A stretch of DNA of 8,095 bases, from positions 1-8,095 of the forward strand of contig QMWE01000037.1 of assembly GCA_003661465.1 (NCBI GenBank), given 5' to 3'. Below, in pieces: positions 1 to 5,884 of the stretch. Each line of letters begins with the position of its first letter. Within the stretch, counting starts at the first letter, position 1. The DNA comes from Hadesarchaea archaeon (lineage in GTDB: Archaea; Hadarchaeota; Hadarchaeia; Hadarchaeales; Hadarchaeaceae). The translations under genes were made by a program, and so were the position numbers. Below the pieces are notes generated by a model. That model saw nothing but the letters and a program-made list of their open reading frames with translations, was not told the DNA's origin and did not search any database.

Positions 1-81
1 CCCCCCCCTCCCCGACATTTTTGACGTGATCTCGGATGAGAAGTGGGTTCGCCGTAACTCTCCAAGTTCATCAAGTTGCAT
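1..81 (-). CDS. aspS: Aspartyl-tRNA synthetase, N-terminal fragment (partial, cut by window edge)
   Basis: The first 27 codons of a leftward gene are visible and the rest lies outside the window. The peptide begins MQLDELGELRRTHFSSEIT. This matches the recalled start of archaeal aspartyl- (or Asp/Asn-) tRNA synthetases, where an R-T-H-x-S-x-E-I-T segment precedes the OB-fold anticodon-binding domain. The enzyme charges tRNA-Asp in the cytoplasm, and some archaeal versions also charge tRNA-Asn. The ATG at 81 is preceded by a strong Shine-Dalgarno (GGAGGG, complement of 87-92) five bases away. The last visible residues (SGRGG) are read from a C-rich stretch at 1-13. They fit the family poorly, since a charged residue and a valine would be expected, so a base error at the sequence end is possible. 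Only about 19 residues carry information, so this is a likely rather than certain assignment. Confidence 0.68.
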   Translation of the reverse strand, partial: MQLDELGELRRTHFSSEITSKMSGRGG

Positions 82-113
82 CTTCGCCCTCCATCTGAAT
101 AGAACTGTGATGG

Positions 114-123
114 CAATATTAAA
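114..123 (-). promoter_or_regulatory. Putative TATA box of aspS
   Basis: Read leftward this is TTTAATATTG, centred about 38 bp before the aspS ATG. That predicts a transcript start near 93 and a very short leader that just includes the Shine-Dalgarno. The call rests on motif and spacing only. Confidence 0.4.
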
Positions 124-159
124 CCATAGGTATTAAGACTTGCATCTGTTTCGTGGCTA

Positions 160-183
160 ATAAATATAAAAAATAAAAAAAGG
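160..183 (-). terminator. U-tract terminator of alba
   Basis: Just after the alba stop codon the leftward transcript reads CCC followed by runs of seven and six T separated by an A, then an AT-rich tail. No stem-loop of note precedes it. A T-rich tract without a hairpin is the usual archaeal intrinsic terminator. It separates alba from aspS, which has its own TATA-like element downstream. Confidence 0.55.
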
Positions 184-195
184 GCGCGGAAGGAT

Positions 196-501
196 TTACT
201 TACCCTTGCCGAGCATTATTTCGATGGTCGAAACATTAGCCGCGCCGCCTTCTCCTTGGACCTCTTCGGTCCCAATCGAAATGTTCTGTACGTTCAGCCC
301 CTGTAAAAATCTGTTCCTGACGATCTCTGCCACATCGACAGCCCTGCTTATCGCCTTACCACGTGCCTTTAGGGTGACGTTGGTGCCACCCTCGTTGAAC
401 TGTGTTATCACTGCGAGCACATAGTTCATCACTGGCTTCGTTCCTATAAAAACCACATTTTCAGCAGTTTTTTCTTTCGTTGTAGTTTTCTCCTCAGCCA
501 T
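196..501 (-). CDS. albA: Alba DNA/RNA-binding protein
   Basis: A 101-residue Alba-family protein, a small dimeric nucleic-acid-binding protein that coats archaeal chromosomes and also binds RNA. The family core is clear. Residues 16-30 (VVFIGTKPVMNYVLA) form the first strand and the conserved K-P-V-M-N-Y loop/helix. Residues 44-61 (LKARGKAISRAVDVAEIV) form the second helix with its R-G-x-A-I-x-x-A-V-D signature. The C-terminal strand pair (about 71-98) includes a Gly/Ala-rich hairpin tip. K22 matches the lysine that is acetylated in Sulfolobus Alba, and the lysine usually before it is T21 here. The Lys/Glu/Thr-rich first 14 residues look disordered. An in-frame ATG at 543 would add 14 residues, but the strong Shine-Dalgarno sits just before 501, so the shorter form is chosen. 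It is monocistronic, with its own promoter and terminator. Confidence 0.95.
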   Translation of the reverse strand: MAEEKTTTKEKTAENVVFIGTKPVMNYVLAVITQFNEGGTNVTLKARGKAISRAVDVAEIVRNRFLQGLNVQNISIGTEEVQGEGGAANVSTIEIMLGKGK

Positions 502-510
502 GGTTTCATG

Positions 511-518
511 CCCTCCTT
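511..518 (-). promoter_or_regulatory. Shine-Dalgarno fixing the alba start
   Basis: Leftward this reads AAGGAGGG, nine bases before the ATG at 501. It lies inside the alternative longer reading from 543 and therefore argues for the 101-residue protein. Confidence 0.75.
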
Positions 519-550
519 GTGTTTTTTGGTCGGATTTTATCATTCCGGAG

Positions 551-567
551 GCAATAAAAACTTTTCG
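551..567 (-). promoter_or_regulatory. Putative BRE/TATA promoter of alba
   Basis: Leftward this reads CGAAAAGTTTTTATTGC: a purine-rich BRE-like CGAAAA followed by a T-rich TATA element. The element is centred about 56 bp before the ATG. That predicts a leader of roughly 30 nt carrying the Shine-Dalgarno, typical of a highly expressed archaeal gene. It shares the 127-bp divergent region (502-628) with the rightward membrane-protein promoter. Confidence 0.5.
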
Positions 568-593
568 TTCTTCGATTGCGGAAGTCCCGGTGA

Positions 594-606
594 ACTATTT
601 AAACAT
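594..606 (+). promoter_or_regulatory. Putative TATA box for the membrane protein gene
   Basis: CTATTTAAACATA lies with its TTTAAA core about 29 bp before the ATG at 629. Transcription would then begin at or within a few bases of the start codon. With no Shine-Dalgarno present, this suggests a leaderless mRNA. Confidence 0.55.
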
Positions 607-628
607 ATACCACATCTTAATTTTGTGG

Positions 629-1759
629 ATGGGTGATCATATAACTCAAAGAGGCACAGACGTCAGGCCAATTATCGGTGCGGCTGTCGTCTTCCTCATC
701 ATAGGTTCGATAATTTTTGGAGTGTACTACTTTTTCGTGGCAAAACCGGCTGCGGACGTGTTGGAAGCCTCGAAACTCTCCGCCATGTCTCTGGTGGAGG
801 ATCTGAGCGCGATCGGCACCTCACAGGCAATCTCCGACGCTTCGACCTATTCCACCCAGATAAAGGCCGCTAGCTCGACCGCCGAAGTTGAATCTATTTT
901 GATCGAGGTGAACGCGGCCATCCAACGAGAAGAAAAGCGCAAGGAGCTGCTTGACAGGGTCGTTACCGCCACGACTGGGTCGTTCTATTCGGCCACGGGT
1001 GTCGGTGAGACCCAACAAGTTGAAGCTCTGAGTACAGTCTTGCAGACGCTCCAGAGCGAGATAAACGCAAAAAACACGTTGGCGGAGCTTCAGAATTACG
1101 AGGCTTCAGGAATCATAGATAATATGGCCAACAACGCATGGAGAAATTTTTTCACAGAGCTAATCTCCGGGAAGGAAAGTGATAACATAGTGATGAAGAG
1201 CAACTCATCGCAGACCAGTTGGTACTTCACGAGCAAGTCAGAGGCATTGGCGTATGTCGAGAACTCCACTTGGCAGACCCTCCGAAAACTGGATTTTGAG
1301 GGAACAAGCTACATCTTGGTTCCAATCTCTGACACGGTGAACAGAGCACCGACGCTCACGCCCGGTTCCAAGGTGAACATATACGTGTACGACAAAAACA
1401 CGGAAAATCTTCATTTGATAACCGGAAACGCCACGATAAACAACGTGCTTTATTCTACTGCCGATCTAGCTACCATCGCTTGGACCATGACTTCAGGTGC
1501 TACTAGCTACACCTACTCCACGAACATCTGGGAGACCTTAAAGGCCATAGCGGCCGGTTCGTCGGATGCCGAGTCTGTAGAGTGGCAAAACTATGCGAGC
1601 AACGTGATGAACAGTGCTATGGAAGCGGGAGTGCTTGATTTCACCGTCAATGCGATATATGTGGTAAAGGTTCCGGCGGAAGCCGGCGAAATGATAGTAC
1701 AGTACGAGTTCTACCAGAGTGCCACAAAAGATGTCGTGCTGGCCGCGCAGACAACCTAA
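629..1759 (+). CDS. Single-pass membrane-anchored protein of unknown function (possibly DUF515-like)
   Basis: A 376-residue protein with a short basic N-terminus and one membrane helix at about residues 14-37 (hydrophobic, followed by VAKP). The rest, about 340 residues, is Ser/Thr/Ala-rich and has no cysteine. Residues 40-175 look helical, with charged stretches such as QREEKRKELLDR. Residues 225-275 look beta-rich and hold V-P-I-S-D-T followed by L-T-P-G-S-K-V-N-I-Y-V-Y-D (243-255). Positive residues before the helix suggest that the bulk is outside the cell. N-glycosylation sequons occur at N192, N212 and N267. The C-terminal half resembles my memory of the archaeal DUF515 family, and the P-G-x-x-V-N-I-Y segment recalls SAF/CpaB-type domains. 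Neither is verified. Start 629 is chosen because the TATA box falls about 29 bp before it and the hydrophobic helix then begins near residue 14. An in-frame reading from 500 would start upstream of that TATA box. It probably shares a transcript with the NTPase 21 bp downstream. Confidence 0.85.
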   Translation: MGDHITQRGTDVRPIIGAAVVFLIIGSIIFGVYYFFVAKPAADVLEASKLSAMSLVEDLSAIGTSQAISDASTYSTQIKAASSTAEVESILIEVNAAIQREEKRKELLDRVVTATTGSFYSATGVGETQQVEALSTVLQTLQSEINAKNTLAELQNYEASGIIDNMANNAWRNFFTELISGKESDNIVMKSNSSQTSWYFTSKSEALAYVENSTWQTLRKLDFEGTSYILVPISDTVNRAPTLTPGSKVNIYVYDKNTENLHLITGNATINNVLYSTADLATIAWTMTSGATSYTYSTNIWETLKAIAAGSSDAESVEWQNYASNVMNSAMEAGVLDFTVNAIYVVKVPAEAGEMIVQYEFYQSATKDVVLAAQTT

Positions 1760-1780
1760 ATCAACTTTTCTTCAACGTAA

Positions 1781-2326
1781 ATGATGATCAATAATTTTCT
1801 GGTGACGGGGCCACCGGGGAGCGGCAAGACTTTCGTGGTTGAGCGAGCCATGTCTATTTTGCGTGAACACGGGCTGCGGGCTGGTGGAATATACTGCCCG
1901 GATATTCGTAAGGATGGGATCCGGATTGGGTTCAGGATTGTCGATGTGATGACAGGTGATGAGCGAATTTTAGCTCGTGTGGGACATACTGGTGGGCCTC
2001 GGGTGGGCAAGTACCAAGTTAACATTGCTGGTCTCGACGAGATCAGCGGAAGGGCGATCGAAAGAGCCATCAGGAAAGCCGATTTTGTGGTCGTGGACGA
2101 AATTGCCCCAATGGAGATTTATAGCATTGGATTCAGGCGGGCCGTGATTGCAGCGTTGGATTCCAGAAAGCCCACAATGGCCGTGGTTCATCAGCGGGGC
2201 AAAACAGGATTTATCGGGGATGTGAAAAAGCGAAACGATGTGAAAATATTCGAAGTGACACGAAGCACACGGGAAATACTTCCATATAAGCTTGCGGAAT
2301 TGGTCTTGGAATGTGCCAAATTGTGA
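1781..2326 (+). CDS. THEP1-family nucleoside-triphosphatase
   Basis: A 181-residue P-loop NTPase of the THEP1 / COG1618 family. These hydrolyse ATP, GTP and other NTPs slowly to NDPs, and their cellular role is unknown (human relative NTPCR). The Walker A motif is G-P-P-G-S-G-K-T at residues 10-17. The Walker B motif F-V-V-V-D-E-I-A-P-M-E spans 102-112; the family usually has D-E-I-G-P-M-E, so A109 replaces the glycine. Residues 71-80 (G-G-P-R-V-G-K-Y-Q-V) match the conserved G-x-Y-x-V segment, and H137/R139 (VVHQRG) follow the third strand. The length is normal. The start is the first of two tandem ATGs (1781, 1784), and no Shine-Dalgarno is visible. It follows the membrane protein gene by 21 bp, suggesting co-transcription. 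trm1 downstream has its own promoter. Confidence 0.92.
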   Translation: MMINNFLVTGPPGSGKTFVVERAMSILREHGLRAGGIYCPDIRKDGIRIGFRIVDVMTGDERILARVGHTGGPRVGKYQVNIAGLDEISGRAIERAIRKADFVVVDEIAPMEIYSIGFRRAVIAALDSRKPTMAVVHQRGKTGFIGDVKKRNDVKIFEVTRSTREILPYKLAELVLECAKL

Positions 2327-2390
2327 AACAACCTCCCAGTTCCAGGAAATGTCCTCCTGATGGTATCTGTCAGTTGCCGATAAAATTCAA

Positions 2391-2400
2391 GTTTTATCTT
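2391..2400 (+). promoter_or_regulatory. Putative TATA box of trm1
   Basis: GTTTTATCTT is centred about 31 bp before the ATG at 2427, in the 100-bp gap after the NTPase gene. It predicts a nearly leaderless trm1 mRNA. It also rules out the upstream in-frame ATG at 2406, which would lie before the transcript start. Confidence 0.5.
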
Positions 2401-2426
2401 CCCACGTGCTCGTTCTTTTTGGGATC

Positions 2427-3593
2427 ATGAGGACGCAAATCGTTACCGAGGGATGTACCAAACTGGAGGTACCCGAGCTGAAAAGCTTCCGGACGTTGGC
2501 AGGAGACTATGCTCCATCGCTGACTTCCGTATTTTACAATCCCCATATGGAGTTCTCTCGTGACATCTCGGTGTTGGCCCTCCAAACTCTAGCGAACGAG
2601 CATAGGGGACTGGTTGTATGCGATCCACTTGCAGGTGTGGGCGCGAGGGGAATTCGTTACGCCAAGGAGGTCTCCGGCCTCTCGAAGGTCGTGATCAATG
2701 ATCTTTCCAGTGTATCGTTTGAATTGATCAAACGCAATGTCAACCTGAATGACGTCAGTCCCATCGTGGAGCTAAAAAATAGTGATGCAAATGTCCTCCT
2801 CTTGGAAAATGCCCACGAATTTGACTTCGTTGACCTAGATCCGTTTGGCTCTCCAGTCAAATTTGTCGATTCTGCCTGTGTCGCACTAAAACGAAGGGGC
2901 ATGCTGGCGGTGACCGCTACCGATACCGCACCACTTTCTGGAGTTCATGTACGAGCATGTATGAGGAAGTACGGTGCAAGACCGCTCAAGACTGAATATC
3001 ACCACGAGATCGGGATACGTATATTGACCGGCTTCTGCCAACGGGTGGCTGGAAAACACGAACTTGCGTTGGTACCCGTCCTAGCGCATGCGACCCTACA
3101 TTACTTCAGAATTTATCTGCTTGTTCGGAGGGGAGCACGGAACGTCGATGAAATTTTTAAACAGCAAGGGTATGTCTCGCACTGTCATGATTGCGGGCGA
3201 AGGGTGTTTGCTTACGGTATGGTACCAGAATTGGAGAAGACATGTACATGTGGGGGGCGAATGTTCCACGCCGGCCCCATGTGGCTCGGAAGTCTCATGA
3301 ATCGTGCATTTCTTCATGACATGATCGCCGAGATAGGAAGAAAAAATTTCAGATTGAAAAGAGAGGAAGTGAAGTTACTCGGCCGTTGTGCCGATGAGGC
3401 AGGGGGGCCCCCTCTGTTTTATGATGTACATGAGATCGCCAGACGCACAAGGTCTCAACCACCCAAACTCGATGACCTCATATCGAGGCTCAGAAAGCTT
3501 GGGTACTCTGCGTCTAGAACTCATTTTTCCGATACCGGTTTCAAAACCGACGCGTCCATGGATGAGCTCGTAAAAATTTTTAAAGACCTTTAA
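2427..3593 (+). CDS. trm1: tRNA (guanine26-N2)-dimethyltransferase Trm1
   Basis: A 388-residue cytoplasmic methyltransferase that uses two SAM molecules to make N2,N2-dimethylguanosine at tRNA position 26. Family marks in order: V-F-Y-N-P (35-39), the substrate-side motif of Trm1; the SAM loop D-P-L-A-G-V-G-A-R-G (66-75); the catalytic-type motif F-V-D-L-D-P-F-G-S-P (134-143); A-T-D-T-A-P-L-S-G (164-172); and a C-terminal domain with a likely zinc site C253-x2-C256 and C273-x-C275. The length is close to other archaeal Trm1 proteins. Start 2427 is preferred over the ATG at 2406 because of the TATA position; the protein then begins MRTQIVTEG. The gene converges on rrmJ and the two coding regions overlap by 14 bp (3580-3593). 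The tRNA-Thr in this window has G26, the target base. Confidence 0.96.
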   Translation: MRTQIVTEGCTKLEVPELKSFRTLAGDYAPSLTSVFYNPHMEFSRDISVLALQTLANEHRGLVVCDPLAGVGARGIRYAKEVSGLSKVVINDLSSVSFELIKRNVNLNDVSPIVELKNSDANVLLLENAHEFDFVDLDPFGSPVKFVDSACVALKRRGMLAVTATDTAPLSGVHVRACMRKYGARPLKTEYHHEIGIRILTGFCQRVAGKHELALVPVLAHATLHYFRIYLLVRRGARNVDEIFKQQGYVSHCHDCGRRVFAYGMVPELEKTCTCGGRMFHAGPMWLGSLMNRAFLHDMIAEIGRKNFRLKREEVKLLGRCADEAGGPPLFYDVHEIARRTRSQPPKLDDLISRLRKLGYSASRTHFSDTGFKTDASMDELVKIFKDL

Positions 3594-4188
3594 ATCCCTT
3601 GCAGATGATGTAGGTTTCGGCACTATTTTTTCTGGAAGCCAGAGGTTTCGAAATTTTCACCGACTCAAATTTTTCCCTGAGTTCTTTCACAAACTCATCA
3701 AACATGTCCCCCTGGAAGATCTTTACCAAGAGTTTTCCTCCCCTTTGGAGGATTTGGTCTGCTATCCTGAGAGCAGCACGGGCCAGCTCGATGGAGCGAA
3801 AGTGATCCACGTTCCACACACCAGATATTTTCGGTGAAGCATCTGAGAGGATCACTGTTGGTTCTCGAGGAAGATTTTGTCTGATCAGCTCTGGTGCAGA
3901 AACATCAGTTATATCTGCCACGATTACGCGCACATTTTTGTATGGAAACTTGGCCACCTGTTGCATGTCAACGCCAAGCACAAACCCCTCGTCGCCAACT
4001 TCCTCGCGAGCGACTTGGACCCAGCCCCCTGGAGCCGCGCCTAGGTCTACAACAATATCTCCACGTTTGAGGATTCCAAAACGGGAATTGAGTTGTTTTA
4101 GTTTGAATGAGGCTCGCGTCCTATATCCTTCGTGTTTGGCCATTCGGTAGTAGTGGTCATGTCGCTCTCTATGTCTATGTCTGCCCAT
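3580..4188 (-). CDS. rlmE: 23S rRNA (uridine-2'-O)-methyltransferase, RrmJ/FtsJ family
   Basis: A 202-residue FtsJ-type methyltransferase, the likely counterpart of bacterial RlmE, which methylates the 2'-OH of a uridine in the A-loop of 23S rRNA (U2552 in E. coli). The SAM site is D-L-G-A-A-P-G-G-W (48-56). The catalytic K-D-K-E tetrad is complete: K29 (in R-A-S-F-K-L), D116 (in L-S-D-A-S-P), K156 (in L-L-V-K-I-F-Q-G) and E191 (in S-A-E-T-Y). The N-terminus is rich in His and Arg (MGRHRHRERHDHYYR), as expected for an RNA-contacting segment. It matches plain RlmE in length and lacks the TRAM extension of some archaeal homologues. It is the last gene of the leftward operon. Its start overlaps the DUF123 gene by 14 bp and a GGGG motif precedes the ATG. 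A snoRNA-independent tRNA 2'-O-methylase of the same fold is the main alternative. Confidence 0.94.
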   Translation of the reverse strand: MGRHRHRERHDHYYRMAKHEGYRTRASFKLKQLNSRFGILKRGDIVVDLGAAPGGWVQVAREEVGDEGFVLGVDMQQVAKFPYKNVRVIVADITDVSAPELIRQNLPREPTVILSDASPKISGVWNVDHFRSIELARAALRIADQILQRGGKLLVKIFQGDMFDEFVKELREKFESVKISKPLASRKNSAETYIICKGFKGL

Positions 4189-4609
4189 ACCTGATCCCCT
4201 TCTCAGGTTTCAGACCACAGGCCCTGAATCCGTTCAGTACATGCGTGATGAGTTCGGACAGATCACTGCTGTAGAACAAGTGAGAACGACAGGTACAGTC
4301 GCTTGAACCAAATCCGTCGACATATGGAAGACGTTTGGCCAGTTCCTCCGCTATCTCACATTCTTTCCGGATTTTTCCCGGTGCCGTGATCACATCAACT
4401 GCCCGAGCGTGGAGGAGCAGATGGTCTATGTGCCAGTAAATTTTCTTTTTCTTGCTGAGGTGGCGGCCGATTCTTTTTTCAAGCCCGCCCATGGCAGACC
4501 CGATGTACGCGTAGTAGCCGGATTTGAACTTGACGTTTCCAAGTCCTCCAACACTTATGGCCAAGCTGTAGGGGACATGCACGATCAGAGAATACGTTCC
4601 ACTTATCAT
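4175..4609 (-). CDS. DUF123 GIY-YIG-type protein of unknown function
   Basis: A 144-residue member of the archaeal DUF123 (COG1833) family, which has a GIY-YIG nuclease-like fold. The signature G-Y-Y-A-Y-I-G-S-A lies at 31-39, followed by R46 and H50 (L-E-K-R-I-G-R-H-L), W59-H60-I-D (59-62), E83-C84, and the family's C-terminal motif G-F-G-S-S-D-C-x-C-x-S-H-L-F (99-112). The Cys/His cluster C105, C107, H110 could bind metal. Tyrosines 32-33, R46 and E83 occupy plausible catalytic positions of a GIY-YIG nuclease, so activity is possible, but no substrate is known. It sits between queD (4-bp ATGA overlap, translational coupling) and rrmJ (14-bp overlap), strongly implying co-expression with RNA-modifying enzymes. 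No strong Shine-Dalgarno is visible. Confidence 0.93.
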   Translation of the reverse strand: MISGTYSLIVHVPYSLAISVGGLGNVKFKSGYYAYIGSAMGGLEKRIGRHLSKKKKIYWHIDHLLLHARAVDVITAPGKIRKECEIAEELAKRLPYVDGFGSSDCTCRSHLFYSSDLSELITHVLNGFRACGLKPEKGIRYGQT

Positions 4610-5076
4610 GTCTTGATTCGCCTTTCTTCAGTTGCGCTTTCTCCTGGGGATTCTTCAACGAGAACAGTGATCTTATCCACGTTTTGATAAAGGGATAGTT
4701 TTTTTACCAATTCATCCGCTATAAGTCTGGCGAGTTCTTCAACCGTGGTGTTGATCACCGGGATCCAGACGACATCTTCTGTGGGAAATTCAAATTCGCG
4801 TCCATGGATGGAGACCCGCACGCTGTTTTTACTAGAGAGACGTTGAATGGACGGATTCTTCTCAGGCAGGAGAAGTCTGTGGTCGTAATTCTCACAGATT
4901 TTTTTTATCAAGGATTTGAGTTCCAAAAAGTCAACTACTAATCCACGTTCGTCCTGCTTTCCCTCAACGGTCACGCCCACGCGCCAGTTATGTCCGTGAA
5001 GATATTCGCACTTTTTGTGCCCTATGATAAAGTGCGCGGCTGAGAATCCCAAGCCCTCCATCAAATCGATCCTCAT
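4606..5076 (-). CDS. queD: 6-carboxytetrahydropterin synthase QueD (6-pyruvoyltetrahydropterin synthase family)
   Basis: A 156-residue T-fold enzyme. QueD converts dihydroneopterin triphosphate to 6-carboxy-tetrahydropterin, the second step towards 7-deazaguanine (preQ0), which in archaea becomes archaeosine in tRNA. The zinc ligands are H15 (in S-A-A-H-F), H27 and H29 (in L-H-G-H-N-W). The catalytic cysteine is C23 in the C-x3-H-G-H pattern. D65-H66 (Y-D-H-R-L-L) is the catalytic pair, and E141/E142 near the end are the pterin-anchoring candidates. It has an insertion around residues 80-100 compared with compact bacterial QueD. The ATG at 5076 is used: it overlaps the queE stop by one base (TGATG) and has a GGGGTG Shine-Dalgarno. 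The in-frame TTG at 5079 is less likely. Adjacency to queE supports the QueD role over biopterin synthesis. Confidence 0.93.
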   Translation of the reverse strand: MRIDLMEGLGFSAAHFIIGHKKCEYLHGHNWRVGVTVEGKQDERGLVVDFLELKSLIKKICENYDHRLLLPEKNPSIQRLSSKNSVRVSIHGREFEFPTEDVVWIPVINTTVEELARLIADELVKKLSLYQNVDKITVLVEESPGESATEERRIKT

Positions 5077-5843
5077 CAATGCACCCCAATTAACTTATGT
5101 AGTTGAGGTATTATGGAGATTTCCTTTACTCCAGACCTACAGGCAACTTCGGCAAGTTGATATACGTGTTTTATTTTCGGAGCGTTGCGGATTTTATAGG
5201 CAGGGGTCACCGGCTGGAGGACTACTGGAACTTCGAATTTCGCCAGCTGTCTTGAGACACGCGCAATGCTCTCCGCCCGAGTTGATGGAAGTATGACCAT
5301 TTTCACGAATGTCTCCACTCCGCTTTTGACCGCTAGCTCGATACATCTGAGTTCTTCCATGAAGAGATCATGCCAGTTGGAACGCGATATCGCTTGATGG
5401 TCTGGCAACTTGATATCTATGGCAGCTATACTCACATATTCAGCCACCTTTTCGATCATTTTGCTGTTTGTACCGTTCGTTTCGAGGTATGTGGTGAGGC
5501 CTGCGCGTCTACACGCGGACGCTACCTCTACTAAAAAGTCTCCCGCCATCAACGGTTCTCCTCCAGTTAAAGAAACGCTGTGGGTGGAAGGAGTTACTAA
5601 ACGTTTCACGTGGTGGAGTACATCCACAGACCTCATTGGATTCTTTTTGTACCTGAATTTTCCAGAACCAGGGCTAAGCTCGATTCTACACCTAGCGGGC
5701 CTGAGATCTCTAAATTCCCTACTGTCGCAGTATACGCAGTTCAAGTTGCACCCTGAGAAACGAATGAAAACCTGTCGCTTCCCGGTGTATAATCCCTCAC
5801 CTTGGATTGAATTGAAGATCTCGCCGATGTAGCCTCGATCCAT
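5076..5843 (-). CDS. queE: 7-carboxy-7-deazaguanine synthase QueE (radical SAM)
   Basis: A 255-residue radical SAM enzyme that rearranges 6-carboxy-tetrahydropterin to 7-carboxy-7-deazaguanine, the step after QueD. Marks in order: E-I-F-N-S-I-Q-G-E-G (8-17), the QueE N-terminal signature; the [4Fe-4S] motif C32-x3-C36-x2-C39; T-G-G-E-P (93-97); E-T-N-G (121-124); D143-x-K145; and the C-terminal I-P-Q-L-H-K-L-I-G-V (245-254) typical of the family. A GAGG at 5855-5858 precedes the ATG at 5843, and the protein then begins MDRGYIGEIF, matching usual family starts. An in-frame ATG at 5885 would add 14 residues and begins on the last base of the tRNA-Thr CCA, so the start is not settled. It leads the queE-queD-DUF123-rrmJ operon and lies directly downstream of the tRNA on the same strand. 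Confidence 0.93.
   Translation of the reverse strand: MDRGYIGEIFNSIQGEGLYTGKRQVFIRFSGCNLNCVYCDSREFRDLRPARCRIELSPGSGKFRYKKNPMRSVDVLHHVKRLVTPSTHSVSLTGGEPLMAGDFLVEVASACRRAGLTTYLETNGTNSKMIEKVAEYVSIAAIDIKLPDHQAISRSNWHDLFMEELRCIELAVKSGVETFVKMVILPSTRAESIARVSRQLAKFEVPVVLQPVTPAYKIRNAPKIKHVYQLAEVACRSGVKEISIIPQLHKLIGVH
5082..5087 (-). promoter_or_regulatory. Shine-Dalgarno fixing the queD start
   Basis: Leftward this reads GGGGTG, five bases before the ATG at 5076, within the end of queE. It supports that ATG over the TTG at 5079. Confidence 0.6.
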
Positions 5844-5884
5844 CGTTTCACTGTCCTCTAAATTTACCTCTGAAAGCTTAACCA

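Noticed and set aside
500..628. 43-residue longer start for the membrane protein
   Set aside because: It overlaps the alba start and both divergent promoters, and the upstream residues are not part of a plausible signal sequence.
1781..1788. ATGATGA as a C/D-box sRNA box C
   Set aside because: No matching D box at a suitable distance; it is simply the tandem start codons of the NTPase gene.
2355..2375. Possible small hairpin CTGA...TCAG between the NTPase gene and trm1
   Set aside because: Only four base pairs with no U tract; too weak to call a terminator. No other structure was seen in the 100-bp gap.
2406..2426. Seven-residue longer Trm1 start
   Set aside because: It would begin only about 10 bp after the TATA box, before the expected transcript start.
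5410..5832. Rightward 140-residue open frame opposite queE
   Set aside because: It is antisense to a well-supported radical SAM gene, has no recognisable domain, and arises from codon bias of the real gene.
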